A stretch of DNA of 64,000 nt from Synanceia verrucosa. Taxonomy: Eukaryota; Chordata; Actinopteri; Perciformes; Synanceiidae. Shown here in pieces: positions 47,801-58,100 of this stretch. The stretch lies in NCBI GenBank assembly GCA_029721515.1, contig JAQQSB010001465.1, positions 41,845 through 105,844 on the forward strand, given 5' to 3'. The translations under genes and the position numbers were made by a program. Every line of letters begins with the position of its first letter. Position 1 is the stretch's first letter. The notes beneath the pieces were generated by a model. The model made no database searches. It saw nothing but the letters and a program-made list of their open reading frames with translations, and had not been told where the DNA came from.

Positions 47801-48879
47801 TCAGAAAAAATGAATGTCAGCAGTCATTGCTTTATGTTCTTACTTGCCGGTATTTGATTTAACAGAATTTTAATTTGTAAAAGTAAACTAAAACTGTTAA
47901 CATGGTTGCAGTGTTGTTGTTGTTTTTTTGTTTTACATGTTGCTGGGTCTGACCTGTGCTTTATCTTCATTACTATAAAAGAGTTCTGATTTTGCTTTGT
48001 GTATAAGTACACTACGTTACTATACTAATTGAAATGTTTGTTTTCCACTGAATACTCCTAAGACATCTGACATTGTGTCCCACCGAAAGACAGCAGCACT
48101 GAGAGGCCTGCCCATTTTCCTCCGAGAAGATGCAACAAAGGTTTTCCTGAAGTGCTTGGTAAGTACAAAAAAAAGTAATGCAAGTAAAACTAATTCTTAT
48201 TCCCATGAGATGTTTTAAAGGATGAGCTCATCCAAAATGGAAATATACACCTCCTCAGTGCAGTCCAGATAATTTTATGTTGAGTATTGCAGTTGTCTAT
48301 AACTCTCGCTCCCTTTGTTCTGCTGAGAAGCAGCTGGGCATTGTTGGTGGGTGTTCTGTTGCAGAAAATACTTTTGTACAAAACTCATCACAAGGTTGGT
48401 GGGTGAAAGCTACTGTGTCATTAATTAAAGAAAAAGATGCTTTTTCTTTTTAAAACCTCCATGAGTCAAATGACCAGCATGGTACAGAAGTTTAAGATCA
48501 AATCAGTAGAAATGTATTTTGTCTTTAGTTTTTCTTAGCTCTCAATAATGCATCTGTTACTTTTCTTCAGGACACTGACATTTTGGAACCAGTGCTGAAC
48601 GGTGCATCTGTTGCCATCCTCACCATCCTACAAGATGACGGTGCCGGTACATCTGTGCGAGACCAGGCAGTTGTGTTGGAAGGGGACATCGTGCTACATA
48701 ACATTCCAGACCTCTCTACTGCCTTGGCATACCTCTTTGGCCTTCTGTATGCCCTCAACATTGATTATCCAAAGCAGATGAGGTATACCTTTGAAGCAAT
48801 TCAGGCCATCTTTTTTGAGCTCGGTGGCTCTCGATGCTCACAGCGCATAAGGTCTCTGAAAACAAAGCTTTTGCTGTGA
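44878..48879 (+). pseudogene. SAMD3-like cargo gene inside the CACTG transposon
   Basis: Exon 1 starts after TTTTCAG (44,877) with a PB1-like region (LLRVVLSSREARRVQP ... LPGDFSLQFEDPEF), a serine-rich linker, then FSYDVELKLC ... YPCLKEPSSITGYEGWKASIKH. A solo LTR (45,532-46,291) interrupts it; the frame resumes in phase with KLGNYRSKLRQAGCNEV, LSPLKKPKRGEVNHVPDYPQ and ERWPALFSSEE to about 46,641. Further exons: 47,532-47,689 (ITSKDLLGTFNASLDKF), 48,063-48,158 (HRKTAALRGLPIFLRED) and 48,571-48,879, ending in KTKLLL and a stop. Each has good splice sites. Single-base frame changes occur near 46,510 and 47,553. It is homologous along its length to the interrupted minus-strand gene. Molecular function unknown. 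Confidence 0.7.
45532..46291 (-). repeat. Solo LTR inserted in the cargo exon, 5-bp target duplication
   Basis: 760 bp beginning TGTTACGC and ending CCGTAACA, flanked by AGCAC on both sides (45,527-45,531 and 46,292-46,296). An AATAAA on the minus strand near 45,605 suggests minus orientation. The termini and 5-bp duplication fit a Ty3/Gypsy-type LTR. Its removal with one AGCAC joins the two exon halves in frame. Confidence 0.88.
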
Positions 48880-49197
48880 CTGTTAATGGGGAAGCCAGAC
48901 ATGACTTTAACTTGTGTTCTTTAGCCTGTTCAAGTGCATTGTAGTTGAGTCATGTAAAAAAAAAAAACAGTAGTTAAACCCCTTTGCCTCTGATGTAATC
49001 ATTTGCCAGTTACCAAGATTTGCGTATTTAGTGTTTGAACTGTTAAAATTCATTATTGTTCAAGTGAAATGAATGCATGTATACAAAAAAAACTTCACCT
49101 CTGTTTCAACTGGCATAAGGATGAGTAGGAAAAAGGATGATGGAAAATTTTATTTTTAGATGAACTGTTCCTTAACCCTCCTGTTGTCCTTCGGTCA

Positions 49198-49400
49198 AGA
49201 AACAAAGAAGAAGGAAGTACAGGGAGGAAGAAGGAAGGGAGGAAGGGAAGAGGAAAGGAGGTGAGGAAAGAAGGAAGAAGAGAGGGAGAAAAAAAGAGGA
49301 AAGAGGGGGAGAAGGGAGGAAAGGAGGGGAAGAAGGAAAGAGGGGGGAATGAATGAAGGAAAGAGGGAGGAAAGAAAGAAGGGAGGAAGGAGGGAACAGT
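49198..49400. repeat. Purine-rich GGAA/GAAG low-complexity tract
   Basis: About 200 bp of almost pure A/G on the plus strand near the 3' end of the transposon. No function visible. Confidence 0.9.
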
Positions 49401-50120
49401 CAAAACAGAATAGGTCATTTTGACCTTGTTGGACAATATGAAGGTTAAGTGGATAAATTATTAGAAATGTCAATTTTAGTCAGAGGAATCTATGTTGTTG
49501 ACAATATATGGTGAGATTTTGTCATGCAGTATTTTAAAAGATTTGTTGAAGTGTTGTTAACATGAAGCGCAGAACTGGTGTTTTACCTCTTAATTCCCTG
49601 TTCATTGATGGTAAAATTTCTAAGAACTTTTAACTGCTCTAGTTCATCATAGTTATGCCCATGTAAAACTTCAGTATCTGGGTACACAGCCAATAATTTT
49701 GGCACTATTCTATTTAATGTGCAAGTGGTTAAGTTCAGCTTTTACAAGACAGTCAAGGTGTGTGCATGAATGACTATATGTTGCTGGACACTTTTTTTTC
49801 ACATACTTCGTTTTTCTTTTTTGATTCTAGACTTCAATTTTAATGTCTCTGCTGCGGTGCTCAAAGCACCCAAAAAAAAAAAAAGAAACCAGCAATACTT
49901 TTTTTACAGAAATTGACCAGACTACCCATGACATTCTGAAATTTACTTAAATTTGTTTATTTACTTGAAGCACTGTTCAACAAAATAAAAAAAAGATTTC
50001 AGATAACATTCAGTTGTGCTTTGTTTTATTCAATATCTATTTATTGAGCATTTTTCAAATATGATTACATACATTTTCTTTTAATTATATAGGTAAATTT
50101 TCAACTCACTGGAGTAAGAA

Positions 50121-50252
50121 TTGTATGATTATTCAACAAGAATATCTGTGTTTGGTGAATTTAGGAATACATAGCATTGAAGGAATAATTGTATGTTTAT
50201 TCAACAAGAATATCTGCATTTGGTGAAGGCAGAAATACATGGCATTGAAACC
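50121..50252. repeat. Two ~66-bp subterminal direct repeats of the CACTG transposon
   Basis: Two adjacent units, each with TTATTCAACAAGAATATCTG-type sequence followed by a TTTGGTGAA segment and ending ATAGCATTGAA or ATGGCATTGAA. They lie about 200-330 bp inside the right terminus. In CACTA-type elements subterminal repeats are transposase-binding sites; that role here is inference. Confidence 0.6.
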
Positions 50253-50446
50253 AGAATTTCTTTGTTAGCCTTCCAGGATTATCCTAATTAGGTGAACAAG
50301 AAGATCTAAGTTGGCAGAACTCTTGTCAGAACTTGTAAACCTTAGTTAAGTCAACAACAGTAGGCAAAAGTTGAGAAAACTCAAAAATCTCTTGCATCAT
50401 GTTGCCTTGATATTTTAAGTTTTCTCAATTTTTTTTTTTTACAGTG

Positions 50447-51509
50447 TGTCTGCATCATAAGAAAAGGCTGAAATTTCAAACTTAGATGGCCATGGCTTAG
50501 ACCTGTAAGATGTTTGACATTCATCTTGGGGGGAAAGCAGGACTGTGTCCTGAGATCCAGATGAGTGGCAAGAGCTTGCATCAGAAGATGGTGGTACAGG
50601 GGATTCCATGTCAGACATGTCCGCATGACTGAGAGTTAAGACAACTGGTTCAGTCATTACAAGTTTGAGGGTAGCCTTGTCTTGTACTTCCTCAGTTGAG
50701 GTCAAAGTGAAAATGTGACCATCAAAATCCATGTCCTGATACATTACAGTGAATGATCCTGTAATGTCAAATGTCTCTTTGATAATGTCAGTGAGGTCCT
50801 GAAGTGTGCTTGGGATGCCTGAAGGAAGAACTAGTTTGCGGATGTCATCCCCGCCAAAGGTGATCCACGGCTTTATTGGGGTTGCTATCTCAACAGGAAG
50901 AAGCTGCATCAAAAAACAGAAGAAACATTCAGAGACAATAATTGGTACAACACCATTCTTTACTCCTGTCTTACTTTAAAGGAGAGGCAAATGTGGTGCT
51001 TCAAAGTTGTCAGTCGTCTTCCAGCAAGAGTGTATGCAGCCAAAAGATAAACATCTTGAAGCTCTCTTTGCTGAAGTAACTGCACACTCCCTGTGTTCTC
51101 CAAGGTGTTCATTGTACCATGTGTTTTGTTGTGTTAAAAAAAGACAGTTTGTCACAAATCACCATGATCTGCAACACTTAAGAAAAATCAGGCAATCCTG
51201 CAGGGGAGCCACAACACAACAACATTCCCACTGCATAGTTTGTGCCTAAAAAGCACACAGTATTTGCAAGATGCACAGTCGTGAGAATCTGTATTTCCTT
51301 TTTTTAATATTTTTTATTTTGCAAAAAAAAAAACGGATTTTATTGTGAAAGATATGTAACATGCACAGTTTCTTTGTCCTAAATTGGGGCATCAGATATC
51401 TCACCTGCATGTCGTCACAGCAGCATGGACACGCCCTGTCTGCCTGGCGGAAAGAGACTCTACGACCTTTGCTGTAGTTATGGTCTCGTAGAGCGTTTGG
51501 CTTTTCTCG
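50447..51509 (-). pseudogene. SAMD3-like multicopy gene, 5' part (interrupted by transposon)
   Basis: Minus strand. A possible upstream exon 51,509-51,405 (EKPNALRDHNYSKGRRVSFR ... CPCCCDDMQ) has an acceptor CTGCAG and a donor GTGAGA. The next exon starts at 50,903 after TTGATGCAG and encodes a PB1-like region (WITFGGDDIRKLVLPSG, FDITGSFTVMYQDMDFDG) and a serine-rich linker ending KFEISAFSYDAD, where the transposon cuts in. The remainder of the exon is at 34,025 and below. The order matches the cargo paralogue. No transposase-like gene is visible upstream on this strand, so I cannot say whether this gene once belonged to its own transposon. Confidence 0.65.
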
Positions 51510-52399
51510 CTGCAGAAACACACACAAAATATTAGAAAAAAACTTCACAGATCTGCTGTTAGGCCTGACCAAATGCATGCAGACTATCTCAAAGTTGTAC
51601 TTTTAAATGGCTGTATTTAACAACACTAAATGTGTTCCTGCTGATAGTTGCGATCATGTGTGATATTAATCATTTCATTTTGTAGTATATAAAGTCCATA
51701 TCATATTCAATCTACAGATCAATTACAACTGTATAAATAAGTATCAATAAATAAATAGCATACATGTGGGAAATCAATTTTCCCAAAACAAACAATCAAC
51801 ATTGACTGCATATTTGATTGACAATATTTGATGATGACTAAGTTATCAAAGCACAGTTTAAAAATAATATTTTTTGTTGGATACAACATCTTTCTGAAGA
51901 TTTTTTTCCCCCAAACTAATGTTGATTTGCTAGGTAATCTGAATTATTGATCTGATGAGAAAGATGAACTAAGGCTAAATATCCATATCAGATGAACTTC
52001 ATGTCATTAATATAATACAGTTTAGTCTGTAGTATTGTATATACTGTGTTATCTGTGGTTTATTAAGTTTTATTTTGCTTTTATTTCCATTTTAAGTTGT
52101 TTTAAAACTTAAATTTTCCATCATGAAGGTCAGTCTTTGATTCTCTAGTTCAGGATCCAGGAGGTCCTCAGCTGAAGAAATGATTTCCAAGTGGCCAAAC
52201 TTTCATCTACCACATGAAGAATTGTTTGTGTTCTCATGAAGGATTCTAGAACTGATGCACCTGGAAACCATAGCAACCATGGAATCCTTTCTAGCTACAT
52301 CTGAAATATTTGTACTTATCAGTCTGAATACAATAAATCCAAATTAAACTGTGACAATGTGACTGCATCATTATGTCAGAAATTATTTTTATATTATTA

Positions 52400-52476
<77 letters not shown>

Positions 52477-53494
52477 CATATATTATCTAATTAAAGGTGT
52501 CCCTGCAATAATGAGGCTTTGCAGAAAGTAAACATAAAAGTTGTTTTAATTGTAAATCTCTCTCTGAATGACCAATTGAATATTGATTTGACATAATAAT
52601 ATTAATATAATGTTAATAATAATAATAATAATAATATTAATTTAGTGCCAGAGCACCTTATGAATTCATGTGGGAGTGAGATCTTCATCTTTATTCCTTA
52701 ATTACATACAAAATAATTGTGCTCTTGTTTTGGTGGGAAATTGGGGCAACTGAGGGCGGGACATGGGGATGGTTAGTCTGGGCCCAGCAGTAAACTTTAC
52801 CCTAGATATACAGGAAACTGTACCACAGAGTTTAAACGAAGAAAAATATTGAATTTTAAACAAGGGGAACCACAATCGATTTAGATGGAGGGCTGTTGGT
52901 CTGGAGGGAGATGGATCAGGGGCCCTGGAGAAAGGAGAGAAAAGTTTAGAAAGGTAGTAAATAGAATGTTTGCTTTAATGAAGAACCCAGCTATGCTGTT
53001 ATTACACAGCTGTGTTTCTGCATGTCATCTGAAGGGCTGTTTACCTGCTGTTCCTCTCAGTTCTTCACTGAATGTAAGTGAGGCTGGAGTTGCTGGAAGG
53101 TTCTTCAGGTGGAGCTGACTTCTGCAGGCTCAAACCAGAATGACAGGTGGGACAGCACCTGCACAGCGCACTGTGGCTGATTCTCAATCTAACAAAAATC
53201 TGAGGAATCCTGTATAAAACTTAAAAAATTCTGCTGTTGTTTGAAGCAAGAGACTTAAAACCAACTCAATAGTGCAAAATTGTGGACATTGCCTGTATCA
53301 TTGGAGGTTTTTTTTTTTTTGCTCTATTTTGGATCTTTGCTGCTGAACTCTGGGCCTGGTAGGCCCTGATGACCACCATGCCTCCTAAAGGTCTGCAGTG
53401 TGAAGGTTTTCTGAAGCATCCTGAGCAGCCTTTCTTCAAATTCATCCTGAGCTAAAGGTGAATAAGTGAAGAAAACAGCGAAACCGATGTTAAG
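51510..53494. other. Unassigned AT-rich interval
   Basis: Nearly 2 kb without a supported gene. It contains a (TA)n tract (52,406-52,471), a short AAT-repeat run near 52,615-52,635, and from about 52,740 a slightly GC-richer stretch leading into the L2 element, possibly its 5' untranslated region. No RNA gene recognised. Confidence 0.5.
52406..52471. repeat. (TA)n microsatellite
   Basis: About 33 TA units. Artificial YIYI frames derive from it. Confidence 0.9.
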
Positions 53495-54206
53495 ATGCCA
53501 CCAAAGAAAGTCAACTCTGGAGTTGAGGAGGAGTTGGAGGAAATCAGGAAATCGCTAAACTTCATGTCGGATGAACTGAGCAAAGTGGCTAAACAACAAG
53601 GTATGCTACTTGATTTAATGGATGAGATAAAACAATTGAAAAACCTTATAATGGAGAAAGAAAAGAAAAAAGATAACTAGCAACGGCGAATTGAGGACCT
53701 TTAAAAATACACAAGAATGGAGGATATAATTATAAATGGACTGGAGAATTCACACCGAACCTATGCTATAGCTATGGCAGGAGGAGAGTAAAGACAGTGA
53801 GGATGCCCCAGCAGAGGAGCTACAAACACTTGAACAGCAAGTTATACAATTCCTCGTAACTAAAAATGTGCATATTCAAAGTCATCATATTGCAACCTGT
53901 CACACGCTCCCCAAAAAAGACAGCAAAACAAAGCCGGCAATCATTGTTTGGCTTGTGAGCCGTAAAACCAAGATTGAACTACTGAAACAGGCAAAGAAAC
54001 TAAAGGGGACTGGTGTGTATCTGAATGAACATTTAACAAAAAAGAACGCTGACATTGCCAGACAGGCGCATAGCCTGACAAAACAAAATAAGATACAAGC
54101 TACGTGGACAAGAAATTGCAAAGTAATGATTCGACTGAATGGTACACCCGAGGAAGCAAAAGTTGTAATGATAAGAGATCTCAAAGACTTAGAACAATAT
54201 AAATAA
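53495..54206 (+). pseudogene. L2-like LINE ORF1, broken
   Basis: Begins MPPKKVNSGVEEELEEIRKS, a coiled-coil N-terminus, with an RRIEDL...KYTRMEDIIINGLE segment now interrupted by stops around 53,680-53,705. The second part (53,868-54,206) contains SRKTKIELLKQAKKLKGTGV, NEHLTKKNADIARQA and QATWTRNCKVMIR, a pattern I associate with ORF1 of fish L2/CR1-group LINEs. It would bind the element RNA. Several stops make it inactive. Confidence 0.6.
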
Positions 54207-54356
54207 AAGTGAAATGATCGCAGCTGTCAATGAGAACTTTGCTCTTTCCTATGGAAATGTGTGAAGACTGGAAATTATGGACAATGGATTGTGGATAATA
54301 TTTTGGCTTTTGTGGGGGAGTACTTCAGCGGACTGTGAAAACAACACAATAAACAA

Positions 54357-57187
54357 ATGACAAGTGTGGATGAGGATTATATGTTTCCATTCAGAGACTT
54401 TGAAGAGGAAGATTTCTGTGGAAACGACTGTCAAGGTGGGCAGTTACTCAACACACAGACTGAAAAAATTAACTTTAAAACCTTTGAATATGCAGAGCAC
54501 AAGATGTATGATCCTGAAAGTAATTTTGATCCAGACAATTACTATTACAATAACAACACCAACAACAACATTTGTGAGTATTACACAGATGACCAATTTG
54601 ATATAAGTATTAAAATGGAAAATGCATTGTCAGTTATACATTTTAATAGTAGAAGCCTTTAATCATAAGTTGTGTTTATAGAACACCAGGATCATGCCTA
54701 GACATATTCAATGAAAAACTAGTGGCCATGTTTAGCAATTCAAATGATAAAAAAGTGCAAATAATTTGTGGTGATTTTAATATAGATCTGCTAAACCCAA
54801 ATGGACACCAAAAAACAACAGACTTTATCCATACAATGTACAGCAACTGCCTGTTCCCTGTAATTATAAAACCAAGCAGAATAACAATTGATACAGCTAC
54901 ACTGATAGATAATATATTCACAAATAAAATTGATTATGACATAATGGGTGGACTTCTTATAAATGATATAAGTGATCATCTTCCTGTCTTTGCAATTTTT
55001 CAAAATTATTTTGGGATAAAAGCTAAACAAAAGATTTATACACTTGAAATGAAATGATATCGAACACAAAGAGCCATCGCTGCCCTTAAGGTGGACCTAG
55101 GGGAACAAAACTGGAATGAGGTTTATGTTAATGATGACCCTAATAATGCATATGACGCATTTTGTCAACTTTAATCCCGTTATATGACAAACATTGCCCT
55201 TTAATGAAAGTCACCAGGAAGCACCAGTGCTCAAATAAGCCATGGATTACAAAGGGAATAGGGGATGCATGTAAAAAGAAAAATATTTTATATAAGAGAT
55301 TTATAAAACAGAGGACAAAAGATGCTGAAATAAAGTACAAAACATATAAAAATAAATTAGTAAATATTATAAGAACAAGTAAGAAAGAATATTATCATAC
55401 ATTATTGGACCAGAACAGGAGCAACACACAAGAAATATGGAGAGTATTAAATAGTATAGTCAAAAAGGGTGCTAATAAAACTGGTTATCCAGAATACTTT
55501 ATAAAAGATAAAGATATTATTATTGATAAAATTAAAGAAATAGCCAATGAATTTAATGATTTTTTTGTACGTTGGTTATAACTTAGCAAAAGACATCCCC
55601 GAGACAAGAACTAACAATGAAATAGATCAACATATAACTAAAAACTCCTCCTCCATGTTTATCAGTGCTGTAAATGATAGAGAAATAATTGATACTGTGA
55701 AAATACTCAAGAATAAAAAGTCCACTGATTGTTTTGATATAGACATGACATTAGTAAAAAGTATTATAGAATATATTGTGCAACCATTTACATACATTTG
55801 TAACCTGTCTTTTCAAACAGGTATTTTTCCTTCGAAAATGAAAACAGCAAAAGTTATTCCTATCTATAAAAGTGGAGAAAGGCATCAATTTACCAATTAT
55901 AGACCAATATCACTACTTCCACAGTTCTCAAAAATCTTAGAAAAATTATTTGATCATAGACTTGAAACATTTAATGAGAAACATAATCTTTTAAGTGATA
56001 ATCAATATGGCTTCAGGGCAAAAAGGTCCACCTCGATGGCAGTGATGGAACTTGTGGAAGGGATATCTACTGCAATAGACAACAAAGGAATATACAGTTG
56101 GTGTTTTTATAGACTTAAAAAAGGCATTTGACACTATTGATCATAGTATATTAATGAATAAACTAGAGAGATGTGGTATTAGAGGATTAGCATACATGTG
56201 GATGGAAAGTTACCTGGATGACAGATATCAGTATGTGCAGTTAAATAATGTAAAATCAAATCAATTGAAGGTCACTTGTGGGGTCCCTCAAGGATCTGTG
56301 TTAGGCCCTAAATTATTCATATTATATATCAATGATATTTGCAATGTTTCCAAACTGTTAAAATTTGTTTTGTTTGCTGATGACACCACTCTCTACTGCT
56401 CTGGTAAAAACTTAGAACAGCTTCTGACTGCAGTTGAAAAGGAATTAAATATTCTGAAATATTGGTTTGACATTAATAAGTTATCTCTGAATTTAAATAA
56501 AACAAAGTTTATCATTTTTGGCACCAGAAAAATAAAAACTCAGGTTAAAATCAGGGTCAATTGCATTGAAATAGAAAGAGTGAATGAAAACAAATTTCTT
56601 GGTGTGATAATTGATGATAAACTTTGTTGGAAGCCACATATAAATAATGTGAAAACCAAAATGTCAAAAACCATTGCTATACTTTATAAAACAAAGGATG
56701 TTCTCAACAAAAAATCACTATTCACGCTATATTGTTCTCTGTTACTTCCATATATGACCTATTATAGGTCAGGAGATATGGGGTAGTACATATAAAACCA
56801 ACACCCATCCTATTTTTAAGTTACAAAAAAGAGCTATAAGAATTGTAAATCGATCATACTTTCTTGAATCAACTAATGCATTGTTTCTTAATCTAAATAC
56901 CCTTAAATTTTATGATTTAGTTGAATTTAAAATGGCACAGATAATGTACAAAGCACACAATAATTTATTTTGCCGCAGTACTCAGAGGCTGTTTGAAACC
57001 AGAGAGAGTCGATATGATTTGAGGGGAACAGGTTTCAGGAACAAATATTAAGCAGAGGTGTGTTTCTGTTAGAGGTGTTAACTTGTGGAATAGCTGTGAT
57101 GATGAATTAAAAATGTGTAGTTCACTTTCTTCATTTAAAAACATGTATAAAACTAAAGCAATAAGAAAATATGTAAATCAGGTATGA
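54357..57187 (+). pseudogene. L2-like LINE ORF2, endonuclease deleted, RT disrupted
   Basis: The N-terminus reaches VIHFNSRSL, the start of an endonuclease, at about 54,660; then most of the endonuclease is missing and the frame resumes within YRTPGSCLD, with CGDFNIDLLN and SDHLPVF (54,700-55,000). RT motifs follow in several frames: NYRPISLLPQFSKILEKL, FDTIDHSIL, GVPQGSVLGP and the catalytic FADDT near 56,370. Frame changes occur near 55,055, 55,570, 56,100 and 56,770. The domain order is that of CR1/L2-group ORF2. Cannot be active. Confidence 0.75.
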
Positions 57188-57529
57188 AGAAGAGCAATAA
57201 CAAAATATTGAAATTTTTGGTTGTGTCTGTTTGTATTATTGTTATGGAATCTTATTGGTTTATTTATTTAGTAACATGTTTTGAGAATTTATCTTTTTTT
57301 CTCTTTCTCTCTTTTTTTTCCCTTTTCTTCAGAAGACTTATGGTGTAATTCAGACCATGTAGTTAAAGAGTCGCCTTGCCAAAGTTGTTTTTGTAAAAAG
57401 GGTAGGCAAAATAAGCATGAGCTTCAGCCTACACCTTTTCGATTAGCTTTATGATGCTTGGTGAAATCTACTATGTATTTGTTGTGGGTGGATTTTAAAT
57501 GCTAATCAAATAAAAAAAAAAAAAAAAAA

Positions 57530-57747
57530 GTGCTGGTTGTTGTCTGTAGGTTTGTTGCAGAGGTATTCGGTGAAGGTTAAACCACCTCAGATATTATTCT
57601 ACACCTTTATGCACCAGCCTGATCTTCAGACGGAGGTTCAGTGCAGCTTGTTGGCCGAGGCTTCAGGTGGAGGTTGACTCTGGGTGAAGTTTGTCATCGC
57701 ACTAGTAGCAGATGTTGCAGAGACTGTAGGTTGAAGTTGGGATGGCT
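57530..57747. other. Unassigned short interval
   Basis: About 220 bp between the L2 poly(A) end and the SAMD3-like fragment. No gene or known repeat recognised. Confidence 0.5.
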
Positions 57748-58100
57748 ACAAACTACAGATATACTCAATTCAGTGTAGAGGACCTTGTGTCTTATCTTCA
57801 AAACAAATTCAGACAATTGATCCAATAACTGACAAAAATGTAAAAACAGGACACACAGTCATCAATTGCCGGTTCTTTGTATCCACAAGTTTTACCCCAA
57901 AAGATAACATTGCAAGTGAATAACAGACTATAAGGCCAAACAACCATTTTAATATGATCATCAGAAAATCTGAAAATCATAAAATGTATCTGATAGTCTT
58001 TGATCAGCTCCTCTTCAGACTCTCCAAGGAACTCAACCAAGCAGCGGATTATTATGTCTCTTCTCCCTTCGACATTTTGCCGTTAAAAAAAGGAAATTTA
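57748..58100 (-). pseudogene. SAMD3-like fragment, copy C
   Basis: Matches 62,829-63,180 and 32,177-32,530, including the minus-strand exon encoding VEFLGESEEELIKDY. It is cut on the right at GGAAATTTA by the 5' end of an L1-type LINE. Its left edge is abrupt. Confidence 0.8.

Larger units (their letters stand above)
34028..50446 (+). mobile_element. CACTG-ended (CACTA/CMC-like) transposon with transposase-like and SAMD3-like genes
   Basis: The left end reads CACTGTAAAAACGATAAC and the right end is the complement of CACTGTAAAAAAAAAAATTG. Flanks share TG (34,026-34,027 and 50,447-50,448), consistent with a 2-bp target duplication. The insertion splits a codon of a minus-strand SAMD3-like exon; deleting the element and one TG restores an open, conserved frame. 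Inside, on the plus strand, are a zinc-finger/transposase-like gene (41,680-44,332) and a SAMD3-like gene (44,878-48,879). Two later insertions, an L1 (35,291-40,874) and a solo LTR (45,532-46,291), account for about 6.3 kb, so the original element was about 10 kb. Assignment to CACTA/CMC rests on the terminal motif and on the transposase; catalytic residues were not verified. Confidence 0.65.
53495..57529 (+). mobile_element. Decayed L2-like LINE with poly(A) end
   Basis: A plus-strand element with ORF1, ORF2 and a 3' untranslated region containing GAGCTTCAGCCTACACCTTTT near 57,419 (a phrase common in fish L2-type 3' ends), ending in AAATAAAAAAAAAAAAAA (to 57,529). The 5' boundary is uncertain. 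Confidence 0.7.

Noticed and set aside
49095..49473. Minus-strand frames rich in FPPSF and LLPPF
   Set aside because: Translation of a GGAA-type purine tract.
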